This document shows, piece by piece, positions 18,127 to 26,980 of a stretch of 64,000 bases of DNA. The stretch is from the NCBI GenBank assembly GCA_902363135.1, contig CABIZF010000002.1, positions 449,953 to 513,952 of the forward strand. Direction: 5' to 3'. The position numbers and the translations under genes were made by a program. The first letter of the stretch is position 1, and each line of letters begins with the position of its first letter. The stretch comes from Lachnospiraceae bacterium. Lineage in GTDB: Bacteria; Bacillota; Clostridia; Lachnospirales; Lachnospiraceae. The notes under the pieces were generated by a model. The model had not been told where the DNA came from. It made no database searches and was given only the letters and a program-made list of their open reading frames with translations.

Positions 18127-18249
18127 ATGAAAGAAGTATATGAAAGCCCGGACTTTGAAGTGATAGAACTAGAAGGAGAAATAGCAACTGCAAATACAAT
18201 AAAAGATAGCAATGAGACAGATATTCTTAATCTGTATGTGGGAAAGTAA
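18127..18249 (+). CDS. Putative RiPP precursor peptide, 40 residues
   Basis: ATG after AAAAGGAGAATAAAACAG. The N-terminal half (YESPDFEVIELEGEIATA) has the Y-x-x-P-x-F/L pattern that PqqD-like chaperones recognise in lasso-type leaders; the tail is NTIKDSNETDILNLYVGK. A Thr two residues before the Asn, with a Glu eight residues into the tail, superficially fits lasso rules, but no cyclase gene is visible. A terminator hairpin follows, so this small gene closes its transcript. Short YxxP-type peptides are also common in Clostridia without proven modification. Confidence 0.6.
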   Translation: MKEVYESPDFEVIELEGEIATANTIKDSNETDILNLYVGK

Positions 18250-18278
18250 TAAGCTATTACGACATAAATAAGTATAAA

Positions 18279-18302
18279 GAGAGATGTCAGAGGACATCTC
18301 TC
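18279..18302 (+). terminator. Hairpin between peptide gene and lipoprotein
   Basis: GAGAGATGTC / GACATCTCTC with an AGAG loop, 30 bp after the peptide stop. There is no long T-run, so it may act as an attenuator or RNA stabiliser that favours peptide production over the downstream lipoprotein and exporter. Confidence 0.6.
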
Positions 18303-18330
18303 TAAACCCATTGCTTAATGGAGGAACAGA

Positions 18331-18786
18331 TTGAAAGGAATAAGAAAAATAAGAAAAATAAGATATTTTGCTTTGAGTGCGGGAATCATTTTCAGTCTGG
18401 TTGGCTGTTCTGTAAATAATAAAGATGAAAAAGAAACGAATGTAGTGAATGAAGAAATTGCTGTTGGTAGCAATTTGAATGCAAAGCAGAGTGGCACTTC
18501 AACGGAAAAAAACAGTGTAAATGTAAAAAAACAGCAAAATAATAGTGCTCAAAAAAATGATAAAAAGAAAATAGGTAGTCAGGTACTGGACAAACAGCAG
18601 GATGTAAAGCAGAAAACAGAAGAAAACAAATCACAGGATACGAATGGAGAGGCAGAGGAAAGTAAGCTACAGGACATGAATAGAGAAACGGAAAAAAGGC
18701 AGGGAGCTCTTTCAGATATACCAGAAAAAACCGAAGATGCAGTAAGAAAAGAAGAAAACGAGATGGAAATCATTCCAGATAAATAA
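18331..18786 (+). CDS. Lipoprotein, low complexity
   Basis: 151 residues from a TTG start after GGAGGAACAGA. Basic N-terminus, hydrophobic segment and lipobox LVGC give a lipoprotein signal. The rest is rich in Lys, Glu, Gln and Asn with imperfect repeats (KQQDVKQKTEENKSQDTNGEAEESK..) and is probably disordered. It lies between the putative precursor and the exporter; it could be an immunity or anchoring factor, but the sequence does not show a function. Confidence 0.7.
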   Translation: MKGIRKIRKIRYFALSAGIIFSLVGCSVNNKDEKETNVVNEEIAVGSNLNAKQSGTSTEKNSVNVKKQQNNSAQKNDKKKIGSQVLDKQQDVKQKTEENKSQDTNGEAEESKLQDMNRETEKRQGALSDIPEKTEDAVRKEENEMEIIPDK

Positions 18787-18842
18787 AGAAAATCATCGCC
18801 AGACGTTGCGTACTTTAGGTGAATGAAAGGGTACTTGTGTAG

Positions 18843-20567
18843 ATGAAACGGAAGAGTACATTAAAATGGATTTGGAGTGTGACGGGAAATGTAAAATGGC
18901 TGGTAGGAATTTTGACTATGGTACAAATGGTACTAAGCGTGAATAGTATTGTAGTTGCGTTTGTTTTACGGCGAGTCATAAACGTGGCAATGGCAGGTGC
19001 ACAGAGAAAATTTTGGAATACTGTCATACTTTTGGCTGGAGTATTGTTATTACAGATGCTGCTTTCAGCGCTGAATCGTTTCGCAAATGAATATACTGAG
19101 ACGGTTGTCGAAAATCGTTTTAAACAATGGTTATTTTCTGCGCTTTTGACTGGAAAATATGCTTCGGTGACAGCGGTGCATTCTGGTGAATGGATGAATC
19201 GCCTGACTTCGGATACTACGGTGGTGGCCGGAGGAGTAACGCAAATTGTACCAGACATGATCAGCATGCTAATAAGGCTTATTGGTGGATTGGTTGCGAT
19301 TCTGTGGTTAGAACCGTGGTTTATCTATATTCTGGTACCGGGCGGTATGGCAATGCTTTTACTGACTTATGGATTCCGAAAGATTTTGAAACGTTTGCAC
19401 AAAAGTGTTCAGGAAGCGGATGGAACTTTGCGCATTTTTTTGCAAGAACATCTGGAAAGCTTATTAATTGTTCGAAGCTTTGTAAAAGAACAGCAAACAG
19501 CGATAAAGGCAGATGAATTAATGAAAAGGCATAGAGCCACAAGATTGAAGCAAAGTAATTTTTCAAATCTCTGTAATCTCGGATTTGCTGGAGCAGTAAA
19601 TGGGGCTTATGTGCTTGGAATAAGTTTTTGTGGGTTAGAAATTTTAAACAGCACAATGAATTATGGAGATCTGATGGCAATTATTCAGCTGATTGGGCAA
19701 GTACAGAGTCCTTTTGCAAATATTGTAGGACTTTTTCCACGTTATTATGCTATGTTGGCCAGTGCGGAACGTTTGCTGGAAGCCAAGAATTTTGAGCCAG
19801 ACAGCACGAAACTGCTTTCTGAAAAACAGGTTCAGAAATTTTATCAAACAGATTTGCGGGCAATTCATTTGAATGATATAGGTTTTACTTATCGCTCACC
19901 GGTACAGACAAAAAAAGTATTATTAATGCCAGGTGTATTAGAGCATATGAACCTGACTATTCAAAAGGGAGAATATGTTGCTTTTGTAGGTCCTTCTGGC
20001 TGTGGGAAAAGTACAGTTTTGAAATTAATTATGTGTCTGTATCCGCTGGATTCAGGGACACGGATACTGGAGACAAAAGAAGGAATGCAGCCCCTTACAG
20101 CATCATGGCGTAGTTTATTTGCTTATGTTCCTCAGGGAAATCAGCTGCTTTCTGGAACTGTAAGGGAGATTATCGCCTTTGGTGACCAACAGAAAGCAGA
20201 GGATGAAGAAGAAATTTATCGGGCTATTCGGATTGCTTGCGCAGAAGAATTTGTGAGAAAGCTGGATAAAGGGCTGGATACGCTACTGGGGGAACATGGT
20301 CAGGGGCTTTCAGAAGGGCAGATGCAGAGAATCGCCATTGCGAGGGCAATTTTTTCCGGGCATCCGATTCTTATATTGGATGAAGCAACCAGTGCCTTGG
20401 ATGAAAGGACAGCTGAAAAGCTCTTAGAAAATTTACGACGAATGACAGATAAGACGGTATTAATGGTGACTCATCGTGTGGATCAAACCAGATTTTTTGA
20501 TAAGAGATTTTGGTTTTCTAAAGAAGGCGTTTGGCAAATTGAAGACCGTAGGAAAATGGGATTTTGA
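18843..20567 (+). CDS. ABC exporter, half-transporter with fused ATPase
   Basis: 574 residues. Membrane domain with about six helices (residues ~15-300), then an ATPase domain with Walker A GPSGCGKST, signature LSEGQMQRIAIARA, Walker B ILILDEATSALD and a switch His in MVTHRVD. There is no N-terminal C39 peptidase, so leader cleavage would need another enzyme such as the S24/S26-like protein. Last gene of the peptide cluster; it likely exports the peptide as a homodimer. The start lacks a clear ribosome site. Confidence 0.85.
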   Translation: MKRKSTLKWIWSVTGNVKWLVGILTMVQMVLSVNSIVVAFVLRRVINVAMAGAQRKFWNTVILLAGVLLLQMLLSALNRFANEYTETVVENRFKQWLFSALLTGKYASVTAVHSGEWMNRLTSDTTVVAGGVTQIVPDMISMLIRLIGGLVAILWLEPWFIYILVPGGMAMLLLTYGFRKILKRLHKSVQEADGTLRIFLQEHLESLLIVRSFVKEQQTAIKADELMKRHRATRLKQSNFSNLCNLGFAGAVNGAYVLGISFCGLEILNSTMNYGDLMAIIQLIGQVQSPFANIVGLFPRYYAMLASAERLLEAKNFEPDSTKLLSEKQVQKFYQTDLRAIHLNDIGFTYRSPVQTKKVLLMPGVLEHMNLTIQKGEYVAFVGPSGCGKSTVLKLIMCLYPLDSGTRILETKEGMQPLTASWRSLFAYVPQGNQLLSGTVREIIAFGDQQKAEDEEEIYRAIRIACAEEFVRKLDKGLDTLLGEHGQGLSEGQMQRIAIARAIFSGHPILILDEATSALDERTAEKLLENLRRMTDKTVLMVTHRVDQTRFFDKRFWFSKEGVWQIEDRRKMGF

Positions 20568-20570
20568 AAA

Positions 20571-20612
20571 AATACAATACTGACTGATGATAAAAGAAAG
20601 TATTGTATTAAG
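20571..20612 (+). terminator. Inverted repeat behind the exporter
   Basis: TACAATACT pairs with AGTATTGTA across a ~16-base loop directly after the exporter stop. The loop is large and no T-run follows, so termination is uncertain; an operator for the next gene is an alternative. Confidence 0.4.
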
Positions 20613-20663
20613 TAATAAAAGCATCAGATGGTAATTGGTTGCTAAAACAAGGAGGAAGAGGAC

Positions 20664-23600
20664 ATGAAGAGAAAAAAGCTTGCGCTGCTGCTGGCCGTAT
20701 CACTGACCGTTACTTCATTTTCGGGAACGGGTCTGACTGCGTATGCGGAGGAACTACCGGAAATCGTAGAAGAGACGGTGGACGAAGAACAGATGAATGA
20801 ATCTGCCGAGGTATATGAGGAAGAGAAACCGGCAGTGGACGAAGTGACTGTTGCAGCGGATATCGAAACGGAAGCGGATGTGGCAGAGACTCCATCTCCG
20901 GATACGGATGAGACCGAGGCAACGGCGCTGTATGGAGACTTTGTAGAGTCTGTTGAGGTGGTCGATGAGGCAGACGCGCCAGCTGTTTATATGGAAGCAG
21001 ACGAAGGCGATGACGCAGGATTTGAGGTTAAGAGGCGGTATCAAACGCTCTATGTACAGCCGGAGCAGGATATAACGGTAACTATGGAAGTAGATACAAA
21101 GGTGCCGCTTTCTTATCAGTGGTATGTAGAGGATGAAGAGGGGTGGGAAAAAATTGAAAATGCGACAAATGAGGAGTATTCTCTTGCAAATGTTGTCAAC
21201 AATATCCGGCTGAAATGTGTAGTGACGAATCCGGCAAATGGAAAAACAGATGATACTGTATACAATATTCGTATAGACAGCGACCTTTTGATCGGTTCTT
21301 ACACGGATGAACTTTATGTGGAGCCGGGAGAAGAAGGTGTATTATCGGTCTTTGCGTCGACGGAGTATGGAGAACTCCAATATAGATGGTATGCGGGAGA
21401 TGATGAGGAACATTTAAACTGCCTTTCAGAAGAAGCGCAGTGCAAGGTACCGTCAGAACGGAAAAGGTATGTATGTGCTGTGTCAGACGGATATACAGAA
21501 GAGGAAGTCGAGTGTGTGGTACGTGTGGACAGCGGCTTACAGGTAAAAAGTGAGAGCAAAGAGTATTCTGCGAAAGTGGGAGACAGAGTAGTACTGTCTG
21601 TGGAAGCATCGACCAGAAGTGGAAAATTGCACTATCAGTGGTATAAAGAGGGTGACGATGGAGAGGAGGAAATTAAAGGCGCAAATGGAGCGGAGTATGA
21701 ACTTACTGTAGAAGATGAATATCCGGCAGATTATTCTTGTCTTGTATGGGATGATTATGATAATTACAGATCAGTAGAGCATGTGATTAAGGTGGATGCA
21801 GATGAAGAACCAGATGAAGATCATTCTGACTGGTGGGAGGAGGAATGCACTGTTACACTATATGTAGCATTAAATGACACGGCAAATTTATCGGAGGATA
21901 TACCTGTACAAAGTGAAGGGCTTCGCTATCAATGGTACCGGGAAGATACGGATGAGAACAGAGAATTAATCAAAGGTGCAGATGAATCTACATTGAACAT
22001 TCAGAATGTAACAAAAGATGAAAAATACATTTGCGTTATATCAAATGGTGAAAAGAAGAAAGAGGTAGTATATGAGATAATGCTGGATACTGGCTTTTAT
22101 GTGGAAGATGTTGTGCACTATAAATATATCCGGCCGGGTGAACAGATAAAACTGTCTATAGAAGCATATACGGGAACAGGTGAGCTGACCTATGAGTGGT
22201 ATAAAGATGGGGGAGACGAGGAAGACATACTTCTTGGCCGGGAAGCAAGTATTACTGTAGATGAACCCGACTATTATTATTGTAAGGTTTCAAATGGGTA
22301 TGAGACAGAGTATGTGGGCTACCGTGTGTATCCAGATGTAAAACTTGAGTTTACCTCACAGGGTGGTGACGTGAAGGTCGCAGCGGGGCAGACGGCGACG
22401 CTGGATGCGACCGCGAAGACCAATTATGGAACGGTACTTTACCAGTGGTACAAAAATGAGACAGAGCTGTACGGGCAGACGAAACCGGTGCTTGAGACAC
22501 TGCCGGTTACCCACAAAGGCCGCTATGACGAATATGTCTGTGAAATTCAAAGCTATGTGAATGGAAAGCATTATAGTACCTTCGATGAAAAAATAACATT
22601 TCTGGTAAGCATGGAGACCGGAAGGGAAGGACTGATACTGGAAGCCCCGGAGCATATAGGCGTTGCATATGGAGCTCCTGCAGAAGTAAAGGTTTCTGCC
22701 AGATCGGATGAAGGGGCACTGAGTTATACTTGGTATGCATATAGAAATTTTGAGGATCAGTTCTTATCCAAAGGAGATACCCTGCAACTGGGAGCTGTTA
22801 CCAAAACGGAATTATATCGGTGCAAGGTTTCGGACAGAGTTCAGACGAAGTGGGCAAATGTAATGATAGGACCTTCTGAACAGGTCAATTTGCTGGCTGA
22901 GAGTAAAAAATATGCGAAATCTATTGGCTCGGATGGAAGCCCAAGCACTGCATATTTTATAGAAGGTAGTACTGCCTGGTGGAGCTTTACACCGGATCGG
23001 ACAGGAAGATGGTCAATTTATTGCAGTAACGGTAGTGAATTTTCAATCTGGAGATCGGATGGGAGATTTCTGGGAGACAACGTTTCTGAGCTTGAGAATA
23101 AGGTGACTGCTGATTTGCAGGCAGGAGAAACTTATTATGTAGTGTGCTATTCTGACTCAATGATACGTGGAGAAGTTACACTTGAGGCGATGTATTTAGA
23201 CGGCGATTCTCATGAACATTCATGGGATGCGGGAATGATCACAAAGCAGCCGACCTGTGGAACGGCTGGAGAGAGGATTTATACCTGCAGTGTATGCAAA
23301 GAAACCTATACGGAAGAGATCCCAGCGACCGGTGCACATATGATGGTGACAGTAACAGATCGCGCAGCAACGTGCGGAGCAGCGGGCAGCCAGCATCGTG
23401 AATGTACCGTATGCCACACAAGGGAAGCGGAAATGGTAATCCCAGCGACCGGCGCGCATACGATGGTGACAGTAACAGACCGTGCAGCGACGTGTGGAGC
23501 GGCAGGCAGCCAGCATCGCGAGTGTACAGTATGCCATACGAAAGAAACGGAAACAGTAATTCCGGCAACCGGAGCACATCAGTTTGGTGCTTACGTCGTT

Positions 23601-24425
23601 ACGAAGCAGCCGACGGTTCTCGAGACGGGAATCCAGACCAGAACCTGTGCCGTGTGCCATATGACCGAGAGCGCAGAAATCGCAAGACTGAACGGAGTCA
23701 TCCATCTGACGACGAAGAAGCTTCCGCTTCAGGTAAAAAAGAACGTACAGCTGAGCCGTATCCTGAAGGATCTGGCAGCAGGCGATTCGATCGTTTCCTG
23801 TGTAAGCAGCAAGCCGAAGGTGGCAACCGTTGACAACAGCGGAAAGGTAGTCGGAAAATCTGCCGGAAAGACCAATGTGACGATTACCCTTGCAAGTGGG
23901 GTTTCTGATACCGTGACGATTGTGGTACAGAAAAAGAAAGTAGCCGCTTCCGGTATTTCGAATGTCAGCAAATCACTGAAGCTGAAGCTCGGAGAAAAAT
24001 ACACATTAGCTCCGGTGATCAGCCCGATCACGACAGCAGACAAGGCAAGCTACAGCTCTTCGAATAAGAAGGTCGTAACGGTCAGCAAGAAAGGCGTCAT
24101 CACAGCAAAGAAATCCGGAACCGCCAAGATTACGGTAAAGGCCGGAAAGAAGAAGGTTACCGTGAAGGTGACGGTAGAGAAGGTGGCTCCGACCGGAATG
24201 AACAAAGTGCCGGAAAGCAAGACACTGAAAAAGGGCAAATCCTTCACAATCAAGCCAAAGCTGACGCCGTCCGGAGCAGAAGCCAAGATTACCTACCGCA
24301 GCTCCAATAAAAAGATAGCGACCGTCAATGCAAAAGGCAAAGTGACAGCGAAGAAAAAAGGAACAGCGACTATCACGGTGAAGGCCGGAAATGTGATCCG
24401 CACCTGTGTGGTTACAGTTAAATAG
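20664..24425 (+). CDS. Large Ig-like surface protein with Cys-rich repeats and Big_2 domains
   Basis: 1253 residues. Signal peptide (LALLLAVSLTVTSFSGTGLTAYA), a Glu/Val-rich stretch, then about seven Ig-like modules (residues ~110-750), most with the pattern Y-Q-W-Y ... Y-x-C-x-V. After these come three ~45-residue repeats with C-x-x-C-x-x-x-E/T and the phrase IPATGAH (residues ~855-985), then two or three Big_2 domains. No sortase motif or repeats of a known wall-binding type. Its last ~175 codons are duplicated at 7031. Ribosome site AAGGAGGAAGAGGAC. A cell-surface adhesin or scaffold is the likely role. Confidence 0.8.
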   Translation: MKRKKLALLLAVSLTVTSFSGTGLTAYAEELPEIVEETVDEEQMNESAEVYEEEKPAVDEVTVAADIETEADVAETPSPDTDETEATALYGDFVESVEVVDEADAPAVYMEADEGDDAGFEVKRRYQTLYVQPEQDITVTMEVDTKVPLSYQWYVEDEEGWEKIENATNEEYSLANVVNNIRLKCVVTNPANGKTDDTVYNIRIDSDLLIGSYTDELYVEPGEEGVLSVFASTEYGELQYRWYAGDDEEHLNCLSEEAQCKVPSERKRYVCAVSDGYTEEEVECVVRVDSGLQVKSESKEYSAKVGDRVVLSVEASTRSGKLHYQWYKEGDDGEEEIKGANGAEYELTVEDEYPADYSCLVWDDYDNYRSVEHVIKVDADEEPDEDHSDWWEEECTVTLYVALNDTANLSEDIPVQSEGLRYQWYREDTDENRELIKGADESTLNIQNVTKDEKYICVISNGEKKKEVVYEIMLDTGFYVEDVVHYKYIRPGEQIKLSIEAYTGTGELTYEWYKDGGDEEDILLGREASITVDEPDYYYCKVSNGYETEYVGYRVYPDVKLEFTSQGGDVKVAAGQTATLDATAKTNYGTVLYQWYKNETELYGQTKPVLETLPVTHKGRYDEYVCEIQSYVNGKHYSTFDEKITFLVSMETGREGLILEAPEHIGVAYGAPAEVKVSARSDEGALSYTWYAYRNFEDQFLSKGDTLQLGAVTKTELYRCKVSDRVQTKWANVMIGPSEQVNLLAESKKYAKSIGSDGSPSTAYFIEGSTAWWSFTPDRTGRWSIYCSNGSEFSIWRSDGRFLGDNVSELENKVTADLQAGETYYVVCYSDSMIRGEVTLEAMYLDGDSHEHSWDAGMITKQPTCGTAGERIYTCSVCKETYTEEIPATGAHMMVTVTDRAATCGAAGSQHRECTVCHTREAEMVIPATGAHTMVTVTDRAATCGAAGSQHRECTVCHTKETETVIPATGAHQFGAYVVTKQPTVLETGIQTRTCAVCHMTESAEIARLNGVIHLTTKKLPLQVKKNVQLSRILKDLAAGDSIVSCVSSKPKVATVDNSGKVVGKSAGKTNVTITLASGVSDTVTIVVQKKKVAASGISNVSKSLKLKLGEKYTLAPVISPITTADKASYSSSNKKVVTVSKKGVITAKKSGTAKITVKAGKKKVTVKVTVEKVAPTGMNKVPESKTLKKGKSFTIKPKLTPSGAEAKITYRSSNKKIATVNAKGKVTAKKKGTATITVKAGNVIRTCVVTVK

Positions 24426-24457
24426 TAAAATCAAAATACTTTGATAATCTGGAGAAG

Positions 24458-24487
24458 GAGCAGTCGGAAAATTCGACTGCTCTTTTT
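24458..24487 (+). terminator. Intrinsic terminator of the surface-protein gene
   Basis: GAGCAGTCG / CGACTGCTC followed by TTTTT. Related to the terminators at 7764 and 9511, but here no structured element lies between stop codon and terminator. Confidence 0.85.
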
Positions 24488-24569
24488 CCAGATATTCCAT
24501 TTAAAAGTAGCCTTTGGAAGTAGACTTTGAGGAAACTTTGTAGTATACTTTATAAGAATTAACTTGAAA

Positions 24570-24600
24570 GGCGAATTCTTGTAGTTCGCCCTTTTATTTC
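24570..24600 (+). terminator. Small terminator-like hairpin upstream of lon
   Basis: GGCGAA (24570-24575) / TTCGCC (24585-24590) followed by CTTTTATTT. It could stop read-through into lon; a role in the lon leader is the alternative. Confidence 0.5.
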
Positions 24601-24608
24601 AATACAAA

Positions 24609-24635
24609 TTAGCACTCGATAAAGAAGAGTGCTGA
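24609..24635 (+). promoter_or_regulatory. CIRCE operator (HrcA site) of lon
   Basis: TTAGCACTC, nine bases, GAGTGCTGA: only one base off the classical CIRCE inverted repeat TTAGCACTC-N9-GAGTGCTAA. It lies 20 bp before the lon start. HrcA normally represses groESL and dnaK operons through this site and releases it on heat stress. Confidence 0.88.
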
Positions 24636-24655
24636 CAAATGAGGAGGGGACATAT

Positions 24656-26929
24656 ATGATTACAATACCGGTACATGATTTATTATTGCTTCCAGGTGTG
24701 ATGTTCTATTTTAAAAAGGATATGTTTCCCGACAGACGGATTACGGCAGAGGATGTCGGAGAAGATATATTGTTTATGATGCTGAAGGAGGAGAAGAAAG
24801 CGTCCGAGCTGCAGCCGGATGATTTTTACCCGATCGGTGTATCCGGAAAGATTGAAGGGATCGACGATGAGGGAAATGTGCGTGTGCAGGCAAAGGAGCG
24901 GGTAGAGCTTTCTGACATCGAAATCACACCGGAGGGAGTGACAGCAGATGCCAGTATCTGTGCGGAGATTGATGATCTTCCGGAGCAGGAGGAGAAAGAA
25001 CATTTTGGAAAAGTCAAAGAGGATCTGCTGAATTTTGCAAAGGAGTTCAGCTGGGGCATGTGGGCGAGAGGAATGATCCTGCGCTGGAAGAGCCTGTCCG
25101 AGGTGGCGTGCGCGCTGTCAAGCTATCTGAATATTCCGTGGGATGAGAAATATGCTCTTCTCGAGACAAATTCCAGGAGGCTGCGAATGGAGCAGATTGA
25201 GAAGGCAGTCTATGAGCTGATGGCGGTTTATCATGTGAGCGAGGAGGCAGAGAGCGCACAGAAGGATGCAAACGAACAGCTCTACCGGGAGGCCGCTTTA
25301 AAGAAGCAGATTGATTTTTTGCAGAAGCAGCTTGATGAGATGCATCCGGAGAATATTTCTGATGTGCGTCGCTTCGAGACAAAGATCAAAGAATCCGAAA
25401 TGAATGAAGAGGCAAAAAAGGAAGCCGAAAAGGTGCTGAATCGGATGAAGCAGGAGGGCAAGGACGGACATGAGTACGGGATGCTCTATGATTATCTGGA
25501 TTTTATCACGAGTCTTGACTGGAAGCCGCAGGAGATGCAGAATATTGATCTGAAGGAAGCAGAGCGGATTTTGGATGAGGATCACTATGGGCTGAAAAAG
25601 GTTAAGAACCGTATTATTCAGCAGCTTGCAGTAATGGCGTTGAATAAAAAACAGTCCGGATCAATCCTGCTTTTTGTCGGAGCGCCAGGTACCGGAAAGA
25701 CGAGTATCGGGCAGAGCATTGCGCGGGCGCTGCACCGCAAATATGTGAGGATCAGTCTTGGCGGTATCCGGGATGAGGCAGAGATCCGCGGACACAGAAG
25801 GACTTACATCGGTGCGATGCCGGGCCGGATTATGGAAGGCATGAAGCGCAGCGGCGCGTCGAACCCGGTGATGGTACTCGATGAGGTGGATAAGCTGGCA
25901 AAGGATTATGGCGGAGATCCGGCGAGTGCGCTGCTCGAGGTACTTGATCCGGAGCAGAACAACAGCTTTACGGATCACTATATGAATGTTCCGTATGACC
26001 TGTCGAATGTTTTATTTGTCTGCACGGCGAACTCGGTCGATACAATTCCGGAGCCGCTGCTGAACCGGATGGAGGTCATCCAGTTCCCTGGTTATACGGC
26101 GGTGGAAAAAGCTCAGATTGCGAAGAAGCACCTGTTGCCGCGCGCCATGCAGACGATGGGGATTCCGGTGCAGGGACTGAAGGTATCAGACAAGGCGATT
26201 GCCCGGATTATCTCAGAATATACGGCAGAGGCCGGTGTGCGCGGACTGAAGAAGCAGCTGGATGCGCTCTGCCGGTATGTGGCGGTGCAGCTCGTGAAGG
26301 GTGAGGAAAAGAGCATTTCCGTCAGTGCAAAGCGGGTACCGGAGTTTCTGGGACGCTGCATGCTGCAGCACGACCGGATTCTGGAGCATCCGCAGCCGGG
26401 TATCGTAACGGGGCTTGCATGGACACAGGCCGGAGGCGAGATTCTCTTTATCGAGACAGTATTTACAAAGGGAAATGGCAAGCTGACGATCACCGGCCAG
26501 CTCGGCGATGTGATGAAGGAGTCTGCGGCGATCGCCGTGACGCTTGTGAAGGAGCTTTATCCGGAGAAAGCAGAGCTGTTTGCGAAGAACGATCTGCATA
26601 TCCATGTTCCGGCAGGTGCGGTACCAAAGGATGGTCCGTCGGCGGGCATTACGCTTGTGACAGCGCTGTCCTCTCTCGTGTCCGGCAAACCGGTCAATCC
26701 GGAGATCGCAATGACCGGCGAGGTATCGCTGCGCGGTGGCGTCATGCCGATCGGCGGTCTGCCGGAGAAGCTGATGGCGGCACAGCGCGCAGGCGTGAAA
26801 AAGGTCTATATCCCGAAGGACAATATGCCGGATCTGGAGGATGTCGCAGCAGAGGTAAAGGAGAAGCTGACGATCGTTCCGGTGAAGAAGATCACGGATG
26901 TTTTGAAGGCGGAAAAAGTCATGGCATGA
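24656..26929 (+). CDS. lon: ATP-dependent protease Lon
   Basis: 757 residues from the ATG after GAGGAGGGGACATAT. N-terminal substrate-binding domain (residues 1-~195), central coiled coil, AAA+ domain with Walker A GAPGTGKTS (~341) and Walker B VMVLDEVDK, then the protease domain with catalytic Ser in DGPSAG (~662) and the Lys about 43 residues later. Degrades misfolded and regulatory proteins as a hexamer. A CIRCE site immediately upstream puts it in the HrcA heat-shock group. The prophage starts within ~50 bp of its stop codon; lon itself is intact. Confidence 0.95.
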   Translation: MITIPVHDLLLLPGVMFYFKKDMFPDRRITAEDVGEDILFMMLKEEKKASELQPDDFYPIGVSGKIEGIDDEGNVRVQAKERVELSDIEITPEGVTADASICAEIDDLPEQEEKEHFGKVKEDLLNFAKEFSWGMWARGMILRWKSLSEVACALSSYLNIPWDEKYALLETNSRRLRMEQIEKAVYELMAVYHVSEEAESAQKDANEQLYREAALKKQIDFLQKQLDEMHPENISDVRRFETKIKESEMNEEAKKEAEKVLNRMKQEGKDGHEYGMLYDYLDFITSLDWKPQEMQNIDLKEAERILDEDHYGLKKVKNRIIQQLAVMALNKKQSGSILLFVGAPGTGKTSIGQSIARALHRKYVRISLGGIRDEAEIRGHRRTYIGAMPGRIMEGMKRSGASNPVMVLDEVDKLAKDYGGDPASALLEVLDPEQNNSFTDHYMNVPYDLSNVLFVCTANSVDTIPEPLLNRMEVIQFPGYTAVEKAQIAKKHLLPRAMQTMGIPVQGLKVSDKAIARIISEYTAEAGVRGLKKQLDALCRYVAVQLVKGEEKSISVSAKRVPEFLGRCMLQHDRILEHPQPGIVTGLAWTQAGGEILFIETVFTKGNGKLTITGQLGDVMKESAAIAVTLVKELYPEKAELFAKNDLHIHVPAGAVPKDGPSAGITLVTALSSLVSGKPVNPEIAMTGEVSLRGGVMPIGGLPEKLMAAQRAGVKKVYIPKDNMPDLEDVAAEVKEKLTIVPVKKITDVLKAEKVMA

Positions 26930-26980
26930 GAAATGGGGGAAAAGTCAAGAGTAAATGCGAAAAAAATTAAATAAATTTTA

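Noticed and set aside
11294..20567. Canonical lasso-peptide cluster
   Set aside because: No cyclase (asparagine-synthetase-like) and no transglutaminase-type leader peptidase found, so the lasso label was not used.
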